From the NCBI RefSeq assembly GCF_004005485.1, contig NZ_RZUL01000006.1, positions 100,964 through 164,963 on the forward strand: a DNA stretch of 64,000 bases, in the 5' to 3' direction. How positions within the stretch are numbered: the first letter of the stretch is position 1; the number at the start of each line of letters is the position of its first letter. The position numbers and the translations under genes were made by a program. Shown here piece after piece: positions 8,877-18,018 of the stretch. This DNA is from Sphingobium algorifonticola (GTDB lineage Bacteria; Pseudomonadota; Alphaproteobacteria; Sphingomonadales; Sphingomonadaceae). The notes under the pieces were generated by a model. It saw nothing but the letters and a program-made list of their open reading frames with translations. It searched no databases and was not told the origin of the DNA.

Positions 8877-9662
8877 GTTCCTGAAAGACCGCTTCGGACG
8901 CCAAGCGACGGCTTCTGCGCGATCGAGAAACCCGCCTGCAGCTCGCTGCGCGGGACATAGCCCTCATTATCTCCGTCAAAGCGGGTCCAATGTGGCATGG
9001 TCCGCTGCCATCACGGTATTTCAGGAACGCCCCGTCTATCCTATCTTGCGAGCAATGGTCATCCGGGTTGGGCTCGGACAGGTGGAACGACGCTGCGCAG
9101 GCCTTAGGGCGAGTATCGCCGATGCCCCTGGGCCAAAGCGGCATCAGCGGCGTTCCTGAAATACCCTGTCCGCTCCCTGCCGAGAGCACCCCGCGCCGCG
9201 TTCCCAAAGTACCGAGCGGCCGGCGCCGCCTCCAAATGCGCGATCGACAGCTTCTATTCCGGACGGGTGCGGCCCAGGTCAGCGAAGGATCGGAAGCCGC
9301 TCGATATGGCGGTTCCTTTGGGTTTTTGACGCCGCACGCATATCAGAGCATCGATTGCGGACGTCGCCGTTCCCGAAATACCGAGCAAGGAGCTTCACCG
9401 TTGGTCCAACAGCACCGCCAACGACTCGGCACATAATGAAGACCAGCATCCCAGTGCGGGGAAGGGGAAGGCCCACTGCCTCCCTCGCACGCTTGCAAAA
9501 AGGCCTCAAACCCACGTAAAACCGCCAGAAATCCGGCGAGTAAAACGCATTTTACCGCCACGCCCGGCCCATTTTATCCCACGGTATTTCAGGAACAGCG
9601 CACGGTATTTCGGGAACCGAATCACGGGTCAACGGGAACGCCCTAATGGGTATTTCAGGAAC
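8877..9662. repeat. Iteron cluster, putative replication origin
   Basis: Eight copies of a 14-bp element, GGTATTTCAGGAAC or its complement, lie downstream of repA. Forward copies: 9015-9028, 9583-9596, 9604-9617 (one change) and 9649-9662. Reverse copies: 8877-8890 (one change), 9152-9165, 9369-9382 (one change) and 9200-9213 (three changes). Three are closely spaced at the right end. The interval has no credible gene. Repeats in both orientations next to an RPA-type initiator are what an iteron-controlled oriV would look like. This is inference from position and repetition; no AT-rich unwinding element or DnaA box was confirmed. Confidence 0.7.
9540..9555. promoter_or_regulatory. Second copy of the TAAAACGC palindrome
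   Basis: GTAAAACGCATTTTAC is a near-palindrome matching the core of the perfect palindrome at 7565-7582. It lies 28 nt before the right-hand iteron group. The shared motif upstream of repA and inside the origin suggests a common DNA-binding protein. Confidence 0.5.
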
Positions 9663-10155
9663 GGGATGACGGGATAACGGGAACGGTCCGTACTCTCCGA
9701 CTCGCATTGAATCCGCGAGTCGCAACGAGCCCGTCCACAGCCTAACTTTTTATCCTTCTCTCTAAGGAATTAACGGCGCCTCGCGGCGCTTCCTTCTTTT
9801 TGAAAATGAGAATGGGAGAAGAGGGACCAGACATGCCGCCGGTTCCAGAACAGTACATACCAGCAACCACCCCGTCGAGCTGATCCGATCGTCTATCGCC
9901 CCGTAATAGCGAATACACCCGATCTCGACAGGCTGTCGTCAGATAATGAAGGACCAGTACGCTGCCGAGCATTTCGCAAAAAGGCGCTCAGGACGCCTCA
10001 TGGGGCTTCAGAAGCGCTTTTGCCGCTGTGCCCACGCTCCGCCACCAATGTAGCTCAATCGATGCTCTACGACCGTCTCTCGGCACCCAAGTGCACGCAG
10101 CCCAAGGGATGGACAGCCCAGCAGCAGTGGACACCGCGATCCGTCATGCCCTGTA
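9663..10155. other. Intergenic region right of the iterons
   Basis: About 490 bases without a supported gene. A short GC hairpin (GCGCC/GGCGC around 9776-9789) is followed by TTCCTTCTTTTT and might terminate rightward transcription, but the stem is only 5 bp. A 76-codon minus-strand frame here has no recognisable features and was not called. Confidence 0.35.
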
Positions 10156-11184
10156 CTACGAAGCGCTCCTCTGCCCGATACCGGCCAACAATGCGTCGAT
10201 AGCGGCCATCTCCTGGTCGAACGCGTCGAATGTTTCGCCCAGATCGCGCGTAGGGGGCAGGGGAGGGGGCTCCGATCTTGGCCTGCCGACCGGGCGCGTG
10301 ATAAAGCCGAATTCGGCTGCGAGGTCGGGCGTCAGAAATTGTCGCCAGCTGCGCCGGGCCGTGATCTCGACAAGCATGTCGGCGTTGACTGCCCTTTCGA
10401 GCAATTTGCTCGCGCCGGCCACGCTCATGCCGAGCATCTTGGATATGCCCTGGGGCGAGACGAGCGGCCTGTGCTGCAGCAGCGCGAACAATCGGATCAG
10501 TGCACCGGGACGATATTCGGCAGCGACCGCGCGCAAGGCGTCCCGGCGCTGGCGTTCGAGATGATCGAGGCGCTCGAGGCTCGTGCGCGCAGCGGCGCCA
10601 AGCGATGATATGGCGGCGTGCCAATCGTCAGGGCCAGGCGTGCCCTTCAGACGGAAGGCCTTCACGCCGCCGGCAAGCGAGGGAAGGGGGGCAGCGCTCA
10701 GACCGAGATCGCGCAGCGCGAAAGGGAGACCAAGCCAGGGTAGTATCGTGCTATCGGTACGCGCGTGCAGCCGGACCCGTTCGAACGCCTGGATCAGATG
10801 CGGGTGCTGTTTCGCGTCGCGCTGATCTGCCCTGTCAGCCGGAACCCGGCCGCGCCAGTTCAATTGGTCGCGATCAGCAAGCGCCGTCGACCATTCTTCG
10901 AACCGGTCGAACATATCGAGCGTGGTCGATTGGCGCGCGCGACCGGCGATCTGCAGGCCGCAGCCCCAGGAAAATAGGTCGATTTCGTCAACTTCCGCGG
11001 ACTGGAGCTGAAGGGCTCTGGCATAGCCGCTCCACGAAGCTCTCCGCTGCCAGGCGGATGCGACGGGACTGACGGATATCCGGGCATTCAGAGCAGCAAT
11101 TGCGCTACTTGCCGAGGCTATCGCCGACACCATCCTCGGGCTATAGTCCACCGGGCTATGGCTCGTCAGTTTGGCTGCTTCCAT
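10156..11184 (-). CDS. Plasmid HTH protein, DUF1612/RHE_PE00001-like
   Basis: A 342-residue protein. The N-terminal half carries AWQRRASWSGYARALQLQ and VDEIDLFSWGCGL, which resemble the DUF1612-type proteins annotated as the RHE_PE00001 family on rhizobial and sphingomonad plasmids. A winged-helix-like segment follows (LFALLQHRPLVSPQGISKMLGMSVAGASKLLERAV), suggesting DNA binding. The C-terminal 60 residues are Arg/Pro-rich and then helical (FDAFDQEMAAIDALL). The gene lies between the origin region and the Toprim gene, and is transcribed towards the origin. Its role is unknown; a plasmid maintenance regulator is likely. The family name is from memory of motif patterns and is moderately certain. 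Confidence 0.65.
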   Translation of the reverse strand: MEAAKLTSHSPVDYSPRMVSAIASASSAIAALNARISVSPVASAWQRRASWSGYARALQLQSAEVDEIDLFSWGCGLQIAGRARQSTTLDMFDRFEEWSTALADRDQLNWRGRVPADRADQRDAKQHPHLIQAFERVRLHARTDSTILPWLGLPFALRDLGLSAAPLPSLAGGVKAFRLKGTPGPDDWHAAISSLGAAARTSLERLDHLERQRRDALRAVAAEYRPGALIRLFALLQHRPLVSPQGISKMLGMSVAGASKLLERAVNADMLVEITARRSWRQFLTPDLAAEFGFITRPVGRPRSEPPPLPPTRDLGETFDAFDQEMAAIDALLAGIGQRSAS

Positions 11185-11407
11185 CCCGGAATAGTAAACT
11201 GAGATGATCGTTCGGTAAAGTATGCTTGTATAGCGGCTTTTGGGCGGTTCGTGTCCTCACGCTGCCCGTTGATATTCGCTCCGGACCATAGCCCCCGCGA
11301 CCAGTTTGCACGCGTGAGGCGCCGCAGACATGACGGCGCAGGGAGGTCGTCCAGGGCTCACGATCGCGGAAGGAAAGGAGGGATGAGGGCAGGGAAAGGA
11401 GTGGCTC

Positions 11408-12256
11408 ATGACGCTAGCAGCCCACAGACCCAGCCAGCAACTCATCGATCTTGTCGGCGCGCTCGGCGGAACCTGGCACGGACGCACGGCGATGTGCCGG
11501 TGTCCCGCCCATGCCGACCGAACCCCGAGCCTATCGCTCCGCCAGGGCGATCGCGGCATCCTTGTCACCTGTTTCGCAGGATGTGACCGCAGCGACGTGC
11601 TTCGCGCGCTGCGGCAGGTCCCGTTACGCGGCGCCTTCACCTATTCCGGGTATCCGGCCGGGGCATCCCGCAATGTCCAGGGCCTCTGGGACGCGGCGGT
11701 GGACATCCATGGCACCATCGCGGAGCGCTATCTCGCCGGCAGGTGGCTCGGCCCACCCGTTGCCGACGTACGTTTCCATCCGCGCTGCCCCTATCGGCCG
11801 CGGCCATGGACAAGGTTCGAACCCGCTTTGCTCGTTGCGGTTCGCGAAGGCTCGCGCCTTACCGCCATCCAGCGCATCTTTCTCGATCCCATCACGGCCA
11901 GATGCCGCGCGAAAGTCATGCTCGGGCGGCCCGGCGCCGGCGCATGGCGCGGGGGAGGGGAGGCGAGCCCGGCCCTCGCGATCGCCGAGGGCTTTGAGAC
12001 GGCGCGGGCGTTCAGCATCCTTCATGGCATCGGCTGCTGGGCGAGCCTCGGCGCACGCCGACTGCACCAGCTGCGATTGCCGGGTGGTCTGACCCGGATC
12101 GTGCTTGCCCAGGACAATGATGCGGAGGGCCGACGCGCCGCCGATCGGGCTGCCCTTGTCTATGCCGCGCCGGGGCTCACTATCGAGCGCGCGGCGCCGC
12201 CCGCCACGGTAAAGGACTGGGCGCAATGGCTCGAAGAATGCTCTGCTGCCGGATAG
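11408..12256 (+). CDS. CHC2 zinc-finger and Toprim domain protein (plasmid primase-like)
   Basis: A 282-residue protein with a DnaG-like front end. A CHC2-type zinc finger is visible as CRCPAHADRTPSL followed by VTCFAGC at about residues 34-59. A central DUF7146-like region follows, then a Toprim domain with the catalytic Glu in IAEGFETARAF and the acidic pair in LAQDNDAEGRRAA. An AGGAG sequence precedes the ATG by about 8 nt. Such short CHC2/Toprim proteins are widespread on alphaproteobacterial plasmids and integrative elements, and presumably act in primer synthesis or plasmid DNA processing. No helicase domain is present, so it is not a complete DnaG or TraC primase. Function in conjugation versus replication cannot be told here. 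Confidence 0.85.
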   Translation: MTLAAHRPSQQLIDLVGALGGTWHGRTAMCRCPAHADRTPSLSLRQGDRGILVTCFAGCDRSDVLRALRQVPLRGAFTYSGYPAGASRNVQGLWDAAVDIHGTIAERYLAGRWLGPPVADVRFHPRCPYRPRPWTRFEPALLVAVREGSRLTAIQRIFLDPITARCRAKVMLGRPGAGAWRGGGEASPALAIAEGFETARAFSILHGIGCWASLGARRLHQLRLPGGLTRIVLAQDNDAEGRRAADRAALVYAAPGLTIERAAPPATVKDWAQWLEECSAAG

Positions 12257-12366
12257 GTCCAGTCCGGTTCCCTGCCTCGCCTCACAGCAGTGGCAAACAT
12301 TCCGATGCGAAGGTCGGGCCCGCCTGCTAGTCCGGTTGAAGGGTCAAATCTTCCGACTCAGGCATA

Positions 12367-14925
12367 ATTCCCGCATCGCCCCCCTGGACGGAAGCAGAAC
12401 GGGTTGCCGCGCTGCAAAGCTATGCGATCCTCGACACCCCGACCGAGCCCGAATTCGACGATCTGGTAAGGCTTGCCGCGGAAGTCTTCGACGCGCCCAT
12501 TGCCGTCGTCAATCTGGTCGCGCAGGACCGGCAATGGTTCAAGGCCGAAACCGGCATCGGCGCGCGCGAAATGCCGCTCGACGTCTCCATCTGCGCGCAC
12601 GCAATCCTCCAGAACGATTTCATGGTCATTCCCGACACGCGGGACGACCCCCGATTTGCCGGAAATCCGCTCGTCACGGCGCAGGAGGGCCTGCGCTTCT
12701 ACGCTGGCGCGCTCCTGCGCAGCACGGAAGGCCTGCCGATCGGAACGGTTTGCGTGCTCGACCGTTCGCCACGACCCCAGGGCATCACCGCGCACCAGCG
12801 CCTCGTGCTCGAGGTCCTGGCCCGGCAGGTCATGACGCAGCTCGAACTGCGCCGTGCGCTCGGGGCCCAGCAGGAACGGGCCGAAGAATTGCGCACGCAG
12901 ATGGAACAGCGCGCCACGGTCGAGGCCGCGCTGCGCCACACCGAAGAACGTCTGCGGCTCGCTAACCGGGCGACCAACGATGCGATCTGGGACTGGGATC
13001 TTGTCACCAACCATGTGACCTGGAACGAGGCCCTGGCTTCCGCCTATGGACATGGCCTGGACGCCATCGAGACCACGGGCGAGTGGTGGATCTCGCAGAT
13101 CCATCCCGAAGACCAGAACCGGATCGACCACAGCATCCATAATGTGATCGATGACCCGTTGGCCCATAGCTGGTCGGACGAATATCGCTTCCGGCGCGCA
13201 GATGGCGACTATGCCAGTATATTCGATCGCGGTCATGTGATCCGCGACGAAGCGGGCACGGCGGTCCGGATGATCGGGGCCATGCTCGACCTCACTGAAC
13301 AGCAGCGGACCCGAGCCGAGCTCGCCGAAAGCGAGGAACGGCTTCGTCTCGCGACCCAGGCGGCCGAGGTGGGCTTCTGGGACGTCGATGTCATTCACGA
13401 CATCCTCACCTGGCCGCCGATCGTCAAACGGATGTTCGGCATTTCCGCCGATGTGCCGGTTTCCATGCGCGACTTTTACGAGGGCCTGCATCCGGATGAT
13501 CGCGAAGCGACCAGCGCGGCCTTTGCAGCGGCCTGCGATCCTGTGGTGCGCGGGCTCTACGACGTTGAGTATCGTACTGTCGGCAAGGAAGATCGCCTTC
13601 TTCGCTGGGTCGCCGCGAAGGGGCGCGGTATCTTCGATGACGAGGGACAGTGCATAAGGGTGCTTGGCACGGCGATCGACATCACCGAGCGCAAACGCGC
13701 CGAAGCGGAACTGCGCGAGCTCAACGAGGGTCTCGAGCTGCGCGTCGCCCGCGAGATTTCCGAGCGGGGGCAGGCGCAGGACGCCTTGCGGCAAGCCCAG
13801 AAGATGGAGGCTGTCGGCCAGCTGACCGGCGGTATCGCCCATGACTTCAACAATATGCTCGCCGTCGTGATCGGGTCGCTCGACCTGCTCAAGCGCCGGT
13901 TAGGAGATACCGATGCGAGGGCGGAGCGCTACATCGACGCTGCCGCCGACGGCGCGCAGCGCGCCGCCGCGCTCACCCAGCGCCTTCTCGCCTTTTCCCG
14001 CCAGCAGCCGCTCAGCCCCGAAGTTCTGGATGCCAACAAGCTCGTGGCTGGCATGTCGGACCTCTTCAGCCATTCGCTCGGCGGCGACATTCGTCTCGAG
14101 ACAGTATTGGGTGCGGGGCTGTGGCGCACTCATGCCGATCGCAACCAGCTTGAAAACGCGCTGCTCAACCTTGCCGTCAATGCGCGCGACGCGATGGGCG
14201 AGGGCGGGCGCCTCACGATCGAGACGCAGAACGTCCATTTCGACGACCGCTATGTCTCGGAGAATTTCGGCGTTCCGCCAGGCCAGTATATCATGATCGC
14301 CGTCACCGACACCGGGACCGGCATGCCGGCCGAGGTGATCGCCAAGGCGTTCGACCCTTTCTTCACGACCAAGGCGGTGGGCAAGGGGACCGGGCTTGGC
14401 CTCAGCCAGGTCTATGGCTTCGTCCGCCAGTCGGGCGGCCATGTGAAGATCTATTCGGAGCCGGGGCAGGGGACGACGATCAAGATCTATCTGCCGCGAT
14501 TTTTCGGGGAGGCGCTCGAAGCGCCGCGTACCGCCCTGAAGGATCTGCCGCTCGGGGATCTTCAGGAGGTTGTCCTCGTCGTCGAGGACGAACCGACCGT
14601 CCGCCAGTTCAGCGTCGAAGCGCTGAACGAGCTTGGCTACCGGGTTCTCGAGGCGGACGGCGCGCTTGCCGCCTTGCGGCTTCTCGACGCCCATCCCGAA
14701 ATATCACTGCTGTTCACCGACATCGTAATGCCCGATATCAATGGGCGCAAGCTTGCGGACGAAGCGAAGCGGAGGCGAGACGATATCAGGATCCTCTTCA
14801 CCACTGGCTTCACCCCCAATGCGGTAGTTCATAACGGCGTGCTCGATCCCGGCGTCGAACTCATCAGCAAGCCGTTCACCGTGGAACAGCTCGCCGCGAA
14901 AATGCGCTCCGTTCTCGAGCGCTAG
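12367..14925 (+). CDS. Hybrid histidine kinase: GAF, two PAS, HisKA/HATPase, receiver
   Basis: A hybrid sensor kinase of about 850 residues. Domain order: GAF ([20 protein letters not shown] through the segment after 12571), PAS ([20 protein letters not shown]), PAS ([18 protein letters not shown]), HisKA with the phospho-His in [12 protein letters not shown], HATPase ([30 protein letters not shown]), and a C-terminal receiver with the phospho-Asp in [10 protein letters not shown]. The first ATG is at 12571, but the GAF domain clearly begins about 60 codons earlier in the same frame. No ATG, GTG or TTG exists between the in-frame stop at 12337 and 12571. The start given (ATT) is therefore a guess; a rare start or an upstream frameshift is possible. 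No membrane segments, so sensing is cytoplasmic. Target unknown. Confidence 0.85.
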   Translation: MPASPPWTEAERVAALQSYAILDTPTEPEFDDLVRLAAEVFDAPIAVVNLVAQDRQWFKAETGIGAREMPLDVSICAHAILQNDFMVIPDTRDDPRFAGNPLVTAQEGLRFYAGALLRSTEGLPIGTVCVLDRSPRPQGITAHQRLVLEVLARQVMTQLELRRALGAQQERAEELRTQMEQRATVEAALRHTEERLRLANRATNDAIWDWDLVTNHVTWNEALASAYGHGLDAIETTGEWWISQIHPEDQNRIDHSIHNVIDDPLAHSWSDEYRFRRADGDYASIFDRGHVIRDEAGTAVRMIGAMLDLTEQQRTRAELAESEERLRLATQAAEVGFWDVDVIHDILTWPPIVKRMFGISADVPVSMRDFYEGLHPDDREATSAAFAAACDPVVRGLYDVEYRTVGKEDRLLRWVAAKGRGIFDDEGQCIRVLGTAIDITERKRAEAELRELNEGLELRVAREISERGQAQDALRQAQKMEAVGQLTGGIAHDFNNMLAVVIGSLDLLKRRLGDTDARAERYIDAAADGAQRAAALTQRLLAFSRQQPLSPEVLDANKLVAGMSDLFSHSLGGDIRLETVLGAGLWRTHADRNQLENALLNLAVNARDAMGEGGRLTIETQNVHFDDRYVSENFGVPPGQYIMIAVTDTGTGMPAEVIAKAFDPFFTTKAVGKGTGLGLSQVYGFVRQSGGHVKIYSEPGQGTTIKIYLPRFFGEALEAPRTALKDLPLGDLQEVVLVVEDEPTVRQFSVEALNELGYRVLEADGALAALRLLDAHPEISLLFTDIVMPDINGRKLADEAKRRRDDIRILFTTGFTPNAVVHNGVLDPGVELISKPFTVEQLAAKMRSVLER

Positions 14926-15135
14926 CGTTCAGGTCCCCCAAGCCAGGGGCTGAACGGAGAAAAGGCCGGACATCACCCCCATGACGCTTGGCTGTCATTC
15001 CGGGTTGTGCGGGGTTGTGCTGCAGCGCGGCATCCGCCACAAAGGGACCGGGTGTCGGCATTCTCGTGAAAGCAGGCAGGTTGTTCACGCTGGTCGGGCC
15101 GCCAGCGACCGTACAAGCCTGCCTGGACAAACGCT

Positions 15136-16338
15136 ATGCCCATCTCTGCCATCAAACCGTTGAGCGCGCTGCGCGAGTTCCTGCAAGGACAGGCTTCGGC
15201 CGGGCTCGTTCTCATGGCGGCGGCGGCGGCGGCCCTGGTTATCGCCAATTCTCCGCTCGGCCCCGGATATGAGCATCTGCTCCACACGAAGCTCGGCCCG
15301 CTATCGCTCCATCACTGGATCAACGACGGGCTCATGGCCGTCTTCTTTCTGCTCGTCGGCCTTGAGATCAAGCGCGAGGTTCTGGACGGGCAGCTCTCGA
15401 ACTGGTCGCGCCGGATCCTGCCTGGGATAGCGGCGCTCGGCGGGATGCTGGTCCCGGCGCTGTTCTTTCTGGCGTTCAATCCGGGTCCCGCGGCACGAGG
15501 CTGGGCGATACCGGCTGCGACCGACATTGCTTTCGCATTGGGGGTCATCGCGCTTTTGGGCAAGCGGGTGCCGGTATCGCTCCGGATCTTCCTGACGGCC
15601 CTCGCCATCATCGACGATCTCGGCGCCGTCGTCATCATAGCCTTTTTCTACACTGCCGGGCTTTCATGGCTCGATCTGGCAGGCGCGGGGGTGGTGACGG
15701 CGCTGCTGTTCGCGATGAACAGGCTCGGGGCTCGCGCGCTGTGGCCCTATCTCGTCCTTGGAGTGGTATTGTGGGTCTTCGTCCTGCGATCGGGCATCCA
15801 TGCGACGCTCGCCGGCGTCATTCTCGCTTTCACTATCCCGCTTCAGGCCACGCCGGGGCGACCCGATGAGGAAGCACACAGCCCGCTCCATCATCTCGAA
15901 CATCTGCTGCATTTGCCGGTGGGCTTCCTGATTGTCCCCATATTCGGTCTGGCGAACGCCGGCGTGTCGGTCATGGGCTTGCCTGCGCAGGCCTTCGTGG
16001 CGCCCGTAACGGTAGGCGTCGGCCTCGGGCTCCTTGCCGGCAAGCTTGTCGGCGTCTTCGGCGCGGCGATGATCGCCGTTCGCCTCGGCATCGCGGATAT
16101 GCCCGCCCACGCCGGCCGGTTGCAGCTCGCCGGAACGGCGCTTCTGTGCGGCATCGGCTTTACGATGAGCCTGTTCATCACGCTGCTGGCCTTTTCAGGA
16201 AGCGAACTGCTGCAGGCCGAAGCGAAGATCGGGATCCTCGCCGGATCCCTGGTCTCGGGACTGCTCGGCTATGGCATCCTGCGGTTTGCCAAGGGTGACG
16301 AGCACCACAGGGCCGGAGAAACAGGAGACGGAGTTTAG
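15136..16338 (+). CDS. nhaA: Na+/H+ antiporter NhaA
   Basis: A 400-residue polytopic membrane protein of the NhaA family. The conserved ion-binding aspartates are visible in [23 protein letters not shown] and in [32 protein letters not shown] and [13 protein letters not shown] are further family signatures. Length matches other proteobacterial NhaA proteins (380-450 residues). NhaA exchanges cytoplasmic Na+ or Li+ for external protons across the inner membrane, contributing to salt and alkaline pH tolerance. The gene stands alone, about 210 nt after the hybrid kinase in the same direction; the kinase may or may not control it. Confidence 0.94.
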   Translation: MPISAIKPLSALREFLQGQASAGLVLMAAAAAALVIANSPLGPGYEHLLHTKLGPLSLHHWINDGLMAVFFLLVGLEIKREVLDGQLSNWSRRILPGIAALGGMLVPALFFLAFNPGPAARGWAIPAATDIAFALGVIALLGKRVPVSLRIFLTALAIIDDLGAVVIIAFFYTAGLSWLDLAGAGVVTALLFAMNRLGARALWPYLVLGVVLWVFVLRSGIHATLAGVILAFTIPLQATPGRPDEEAHSPLHHLEHLLHLPVGFLIVPIFGLANAGVSVMGLPAQAFVAPVTVGVGLGLLAGKLVGVFGAAMIAVRLGIADMPAHAGRLQLAGTALLCGIGFTMSLFITLLAFSGSELLQAEAKIGILAGSLVSGLLGYGILRFAKGDEHHRAGETGDGV

Positions 16339-16588
16339 CCGAGCCTGTCTAGCCGGACGTTGATCCACCACGAATCCCCCAGTTCGCTAATGCGACAGGC
16401 GACTGCCTTTCTCAATCTCTGCAGGCGGCCTGAACGGCGTTTCAGTAGGGAGCGTCTCTGTCGCAGGACTTGGACACTCCAATCGAACCACGGACTTGAC
16501 CTGCGCCTTGCAATCCAGCGGACGATATGTGTCTTTATCAACGGACCACTTTTGTGGGTCTGATCAGCAATCAAAGGGGCAGTGATTC

Positions 16589-17266
16589 GTGGACGATTTC
16601 GAGCAACAACCTTTTGCTGACGCGGAATTCGCGGAAAACCCGGAGCAGCGTTGCCCCTGTATTCTCCTGATCGACACGTCCACCTCGATGCGCGGCGATC
16701 CTATTCACCAGCTCAACCAGGCCCTCGTCGAGTTCAAGGAAGAGCTGCACAGCGACGCGATGGCAGCCAAGCGGGTGGAACTGGCCGTCGTCACCTTTGG
16801 CCCCGTAGAGACCCGGGCCGATTTCACGACGGTCGATGGATGGTATCCCGAAACGCTTGAGGCGAGCGGGGCTACGCCGATGGGCGAGGCTATCGTCCGT
16901 GCTCTCGACATGCTTCGTGAGCGCAAAGATCGCTACCGCGCGAACGGCGTCAAATATTACCGGCCCTGGGTCTTCCTTATCACCGATGGCGCACCGACCG
17001 ATAGCTGGCAGGAAGCCAAGCGCCGCGTTCACGAGGGCGAAGAGCGCAAGGAGTTCATGTTCTACGCGGCCGCTGTCGATGGCGCCGACATGGATGTCCT
17101 CTCGAAGATCGCGACCCGCCAGCCATTGCGGCTGAGAGGCCTGGCCTTCAGGGAGCTGTTCCAGTGGCTTTCGAGCTCGCTCAGCGCGGTCTCGCAGTCC
17201 AACCCGGGCGATCAGGTCCCGCTCGCCAATCCCACTGGGCCGGATGGCTGGGCCGTTGCCGGATAG
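16589..17266 (+). CDS. yegL: TerY/YegL-like vWA domain protein
   Basis: A 225-residue von Willebrand A domain protein. The MIDAS metal site is intact: DTSTS at residues 29-33, then ATPMGEAI as the conserved Thr loop and [10 protein letters not shown] as the Asp loop. The start is GTG with AAGGGG about 10 nt upstream. The PP2C gene begins before this gene ends (17244), and a kinase gene follows. This is the three-gene order known as the TerY-P triad, seen in E. coli as yegL-yegK-yegI. In that model (Anantharaman, Iyer and Aravind) the vWA protein is a metal-binding scaffold regulated by phosphorylation. Actual function is not established. Confidence 0.88.
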   Translation: MDDFEQQPFADAEFAENPEQRCPCILLIDTSTSMRGDPIHQLNQALVEFKEELHSDAMAAKRVELAVVTFGPVETRADFTTVDGWYPETLEASGATPMGEAIVRALDMLRERKDRYRANGVKYYRPWVFLITDGAPTDSWQEAKRRVHEGEERKEFMFYAAAVDGADMDVLSKIATRQPLRLRGLAFRELFQWLSSSLSAVSQSNPGDQVPLANPTGPDGWAVAG

Positions 17267-18017
17267 CGCCTGCCGGTGGAGGTGGGCAGCTGCATCGAAA
17301 ACGGGGACTTCGCACCTTAAAGCCGGCACACGCAAGCAGGATGCCTACGGCATCTCCCTTCAGTCTGAAAGCTGTCTATGCGTCGTCGTCAGCGATGGGG
17401 CGGGGAGTGCGAGCCATGGGGGGCAGGGGGCCTCGCTCGTATGTCGCTCGCTTGTGCAGCGGTTCAGGAGTTGGTTCGCCTCGCACGAATGTCTGCCTGA
17501 CGACGAACAGGTCATGGCCTGGATCGACGAACTGCGCGACCGGTTGGCCCTTGTCGCGCAGAAGCGTGGGCTGTCGCGTCGCCAGTTTGCCGCGACGCTT
17601 GTTCTCCTCGCCGTGCAGGATGGCGAACTGCTTGCGCTCCAGATCGGCGACAGCGCCATGGTCGGGCGACGAGGTGGGCAGTGGGAAGCTATCTGCTGGC
17701 CGGAAAATGGCGAGTTCGCGTCCACGACCTATTTCGTGACCGACGATCCCGAAGTGCGCTTACGCACTGCCAGACTGGACCTCGACTATGACGCCTTCGC
17801 GCTGTTCTCCGACGGCATCGAGACTGTGGCGCTCGACCATCTGGGCGTTCAGCCACATGCCCGTTTTTTCGATCCTATGATCAAGCCCGTCGATCAGGCA
17901 GCGGGCGCGGGCAAGCTCGTCGATCTGTCAGGCGCTCTCGGCCGCTATCTCGACGGCGCCGCGATCTGTGAACGTACGGACGACGACAAGACGCTCATTC
18001 TCATTTCGCGGGCCTGA
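17244..18017 (+). CDS. yegK: PP2C-type serine/threonine phosphatase (YegK-like)
   Basis: A 257-residue PP2C_2-type phosphatase. Metal-binding motifs are present: KQDAYGI near residue 33, [37 protein letters not shown], and [11 protein letters not shown] at the C-terminus. The start overlaps the vWA gene by 23 nt, and the stop is one base before the ATG of the kinase gene, so all three should be one translational unit. It most likely reverses the activity of the adjacent kinase, on the kinase itself or the vWA protein. It is a soluble protein without signal or membrane segments. Confidence 0.87.
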   Translation: MAGPLPDSACRWRWAAASKTGTSHLKAGTRKQDAYGISLQSESCLCVVVSDGAGSASHGGQGASLVCRSLVQRFRSWFASHECLPDDEQVMAWIDELRDRLALVAQKRGLSRRQFAATLVLLAVQDGELLALQIGDSAMVGRRGGQWEAICWPENGEFASTTYFVTDDPEVRLRTARLDLDYDAFALFSDGIETVALDHLGVQPHARFFDPMIKPVDQAAGAGKLVDLSGALGRYLDGAAICERTDDDKTLILISRA

Positions 18018-18018
18018 C

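Noticed and set aside
8877..9662. CRISPR array
   Set aside because: The repeats are 14 bp, occur in both orientations and at irregular distances; this is an iteron pattern, not CRISPR.
9742..9972. 76-codon minus-strand frame right of the iterons
   Set aside because: No motif, no clear ribosome-binding site, unusual composition.
12358..13842. Minus-strand frame of 494 codons opposite the hybrid kinase
   Set aside because: Antisense of GAF/PAS coding sequence without motifs.
16335..16574. 79-codon minus-strand frame between nhaA and the vWA gene
   Set aside because: Arg/Ser/Trp-rich with no motif, and overlaps the vWA gene's Shine-Dalgarno on the other strand.
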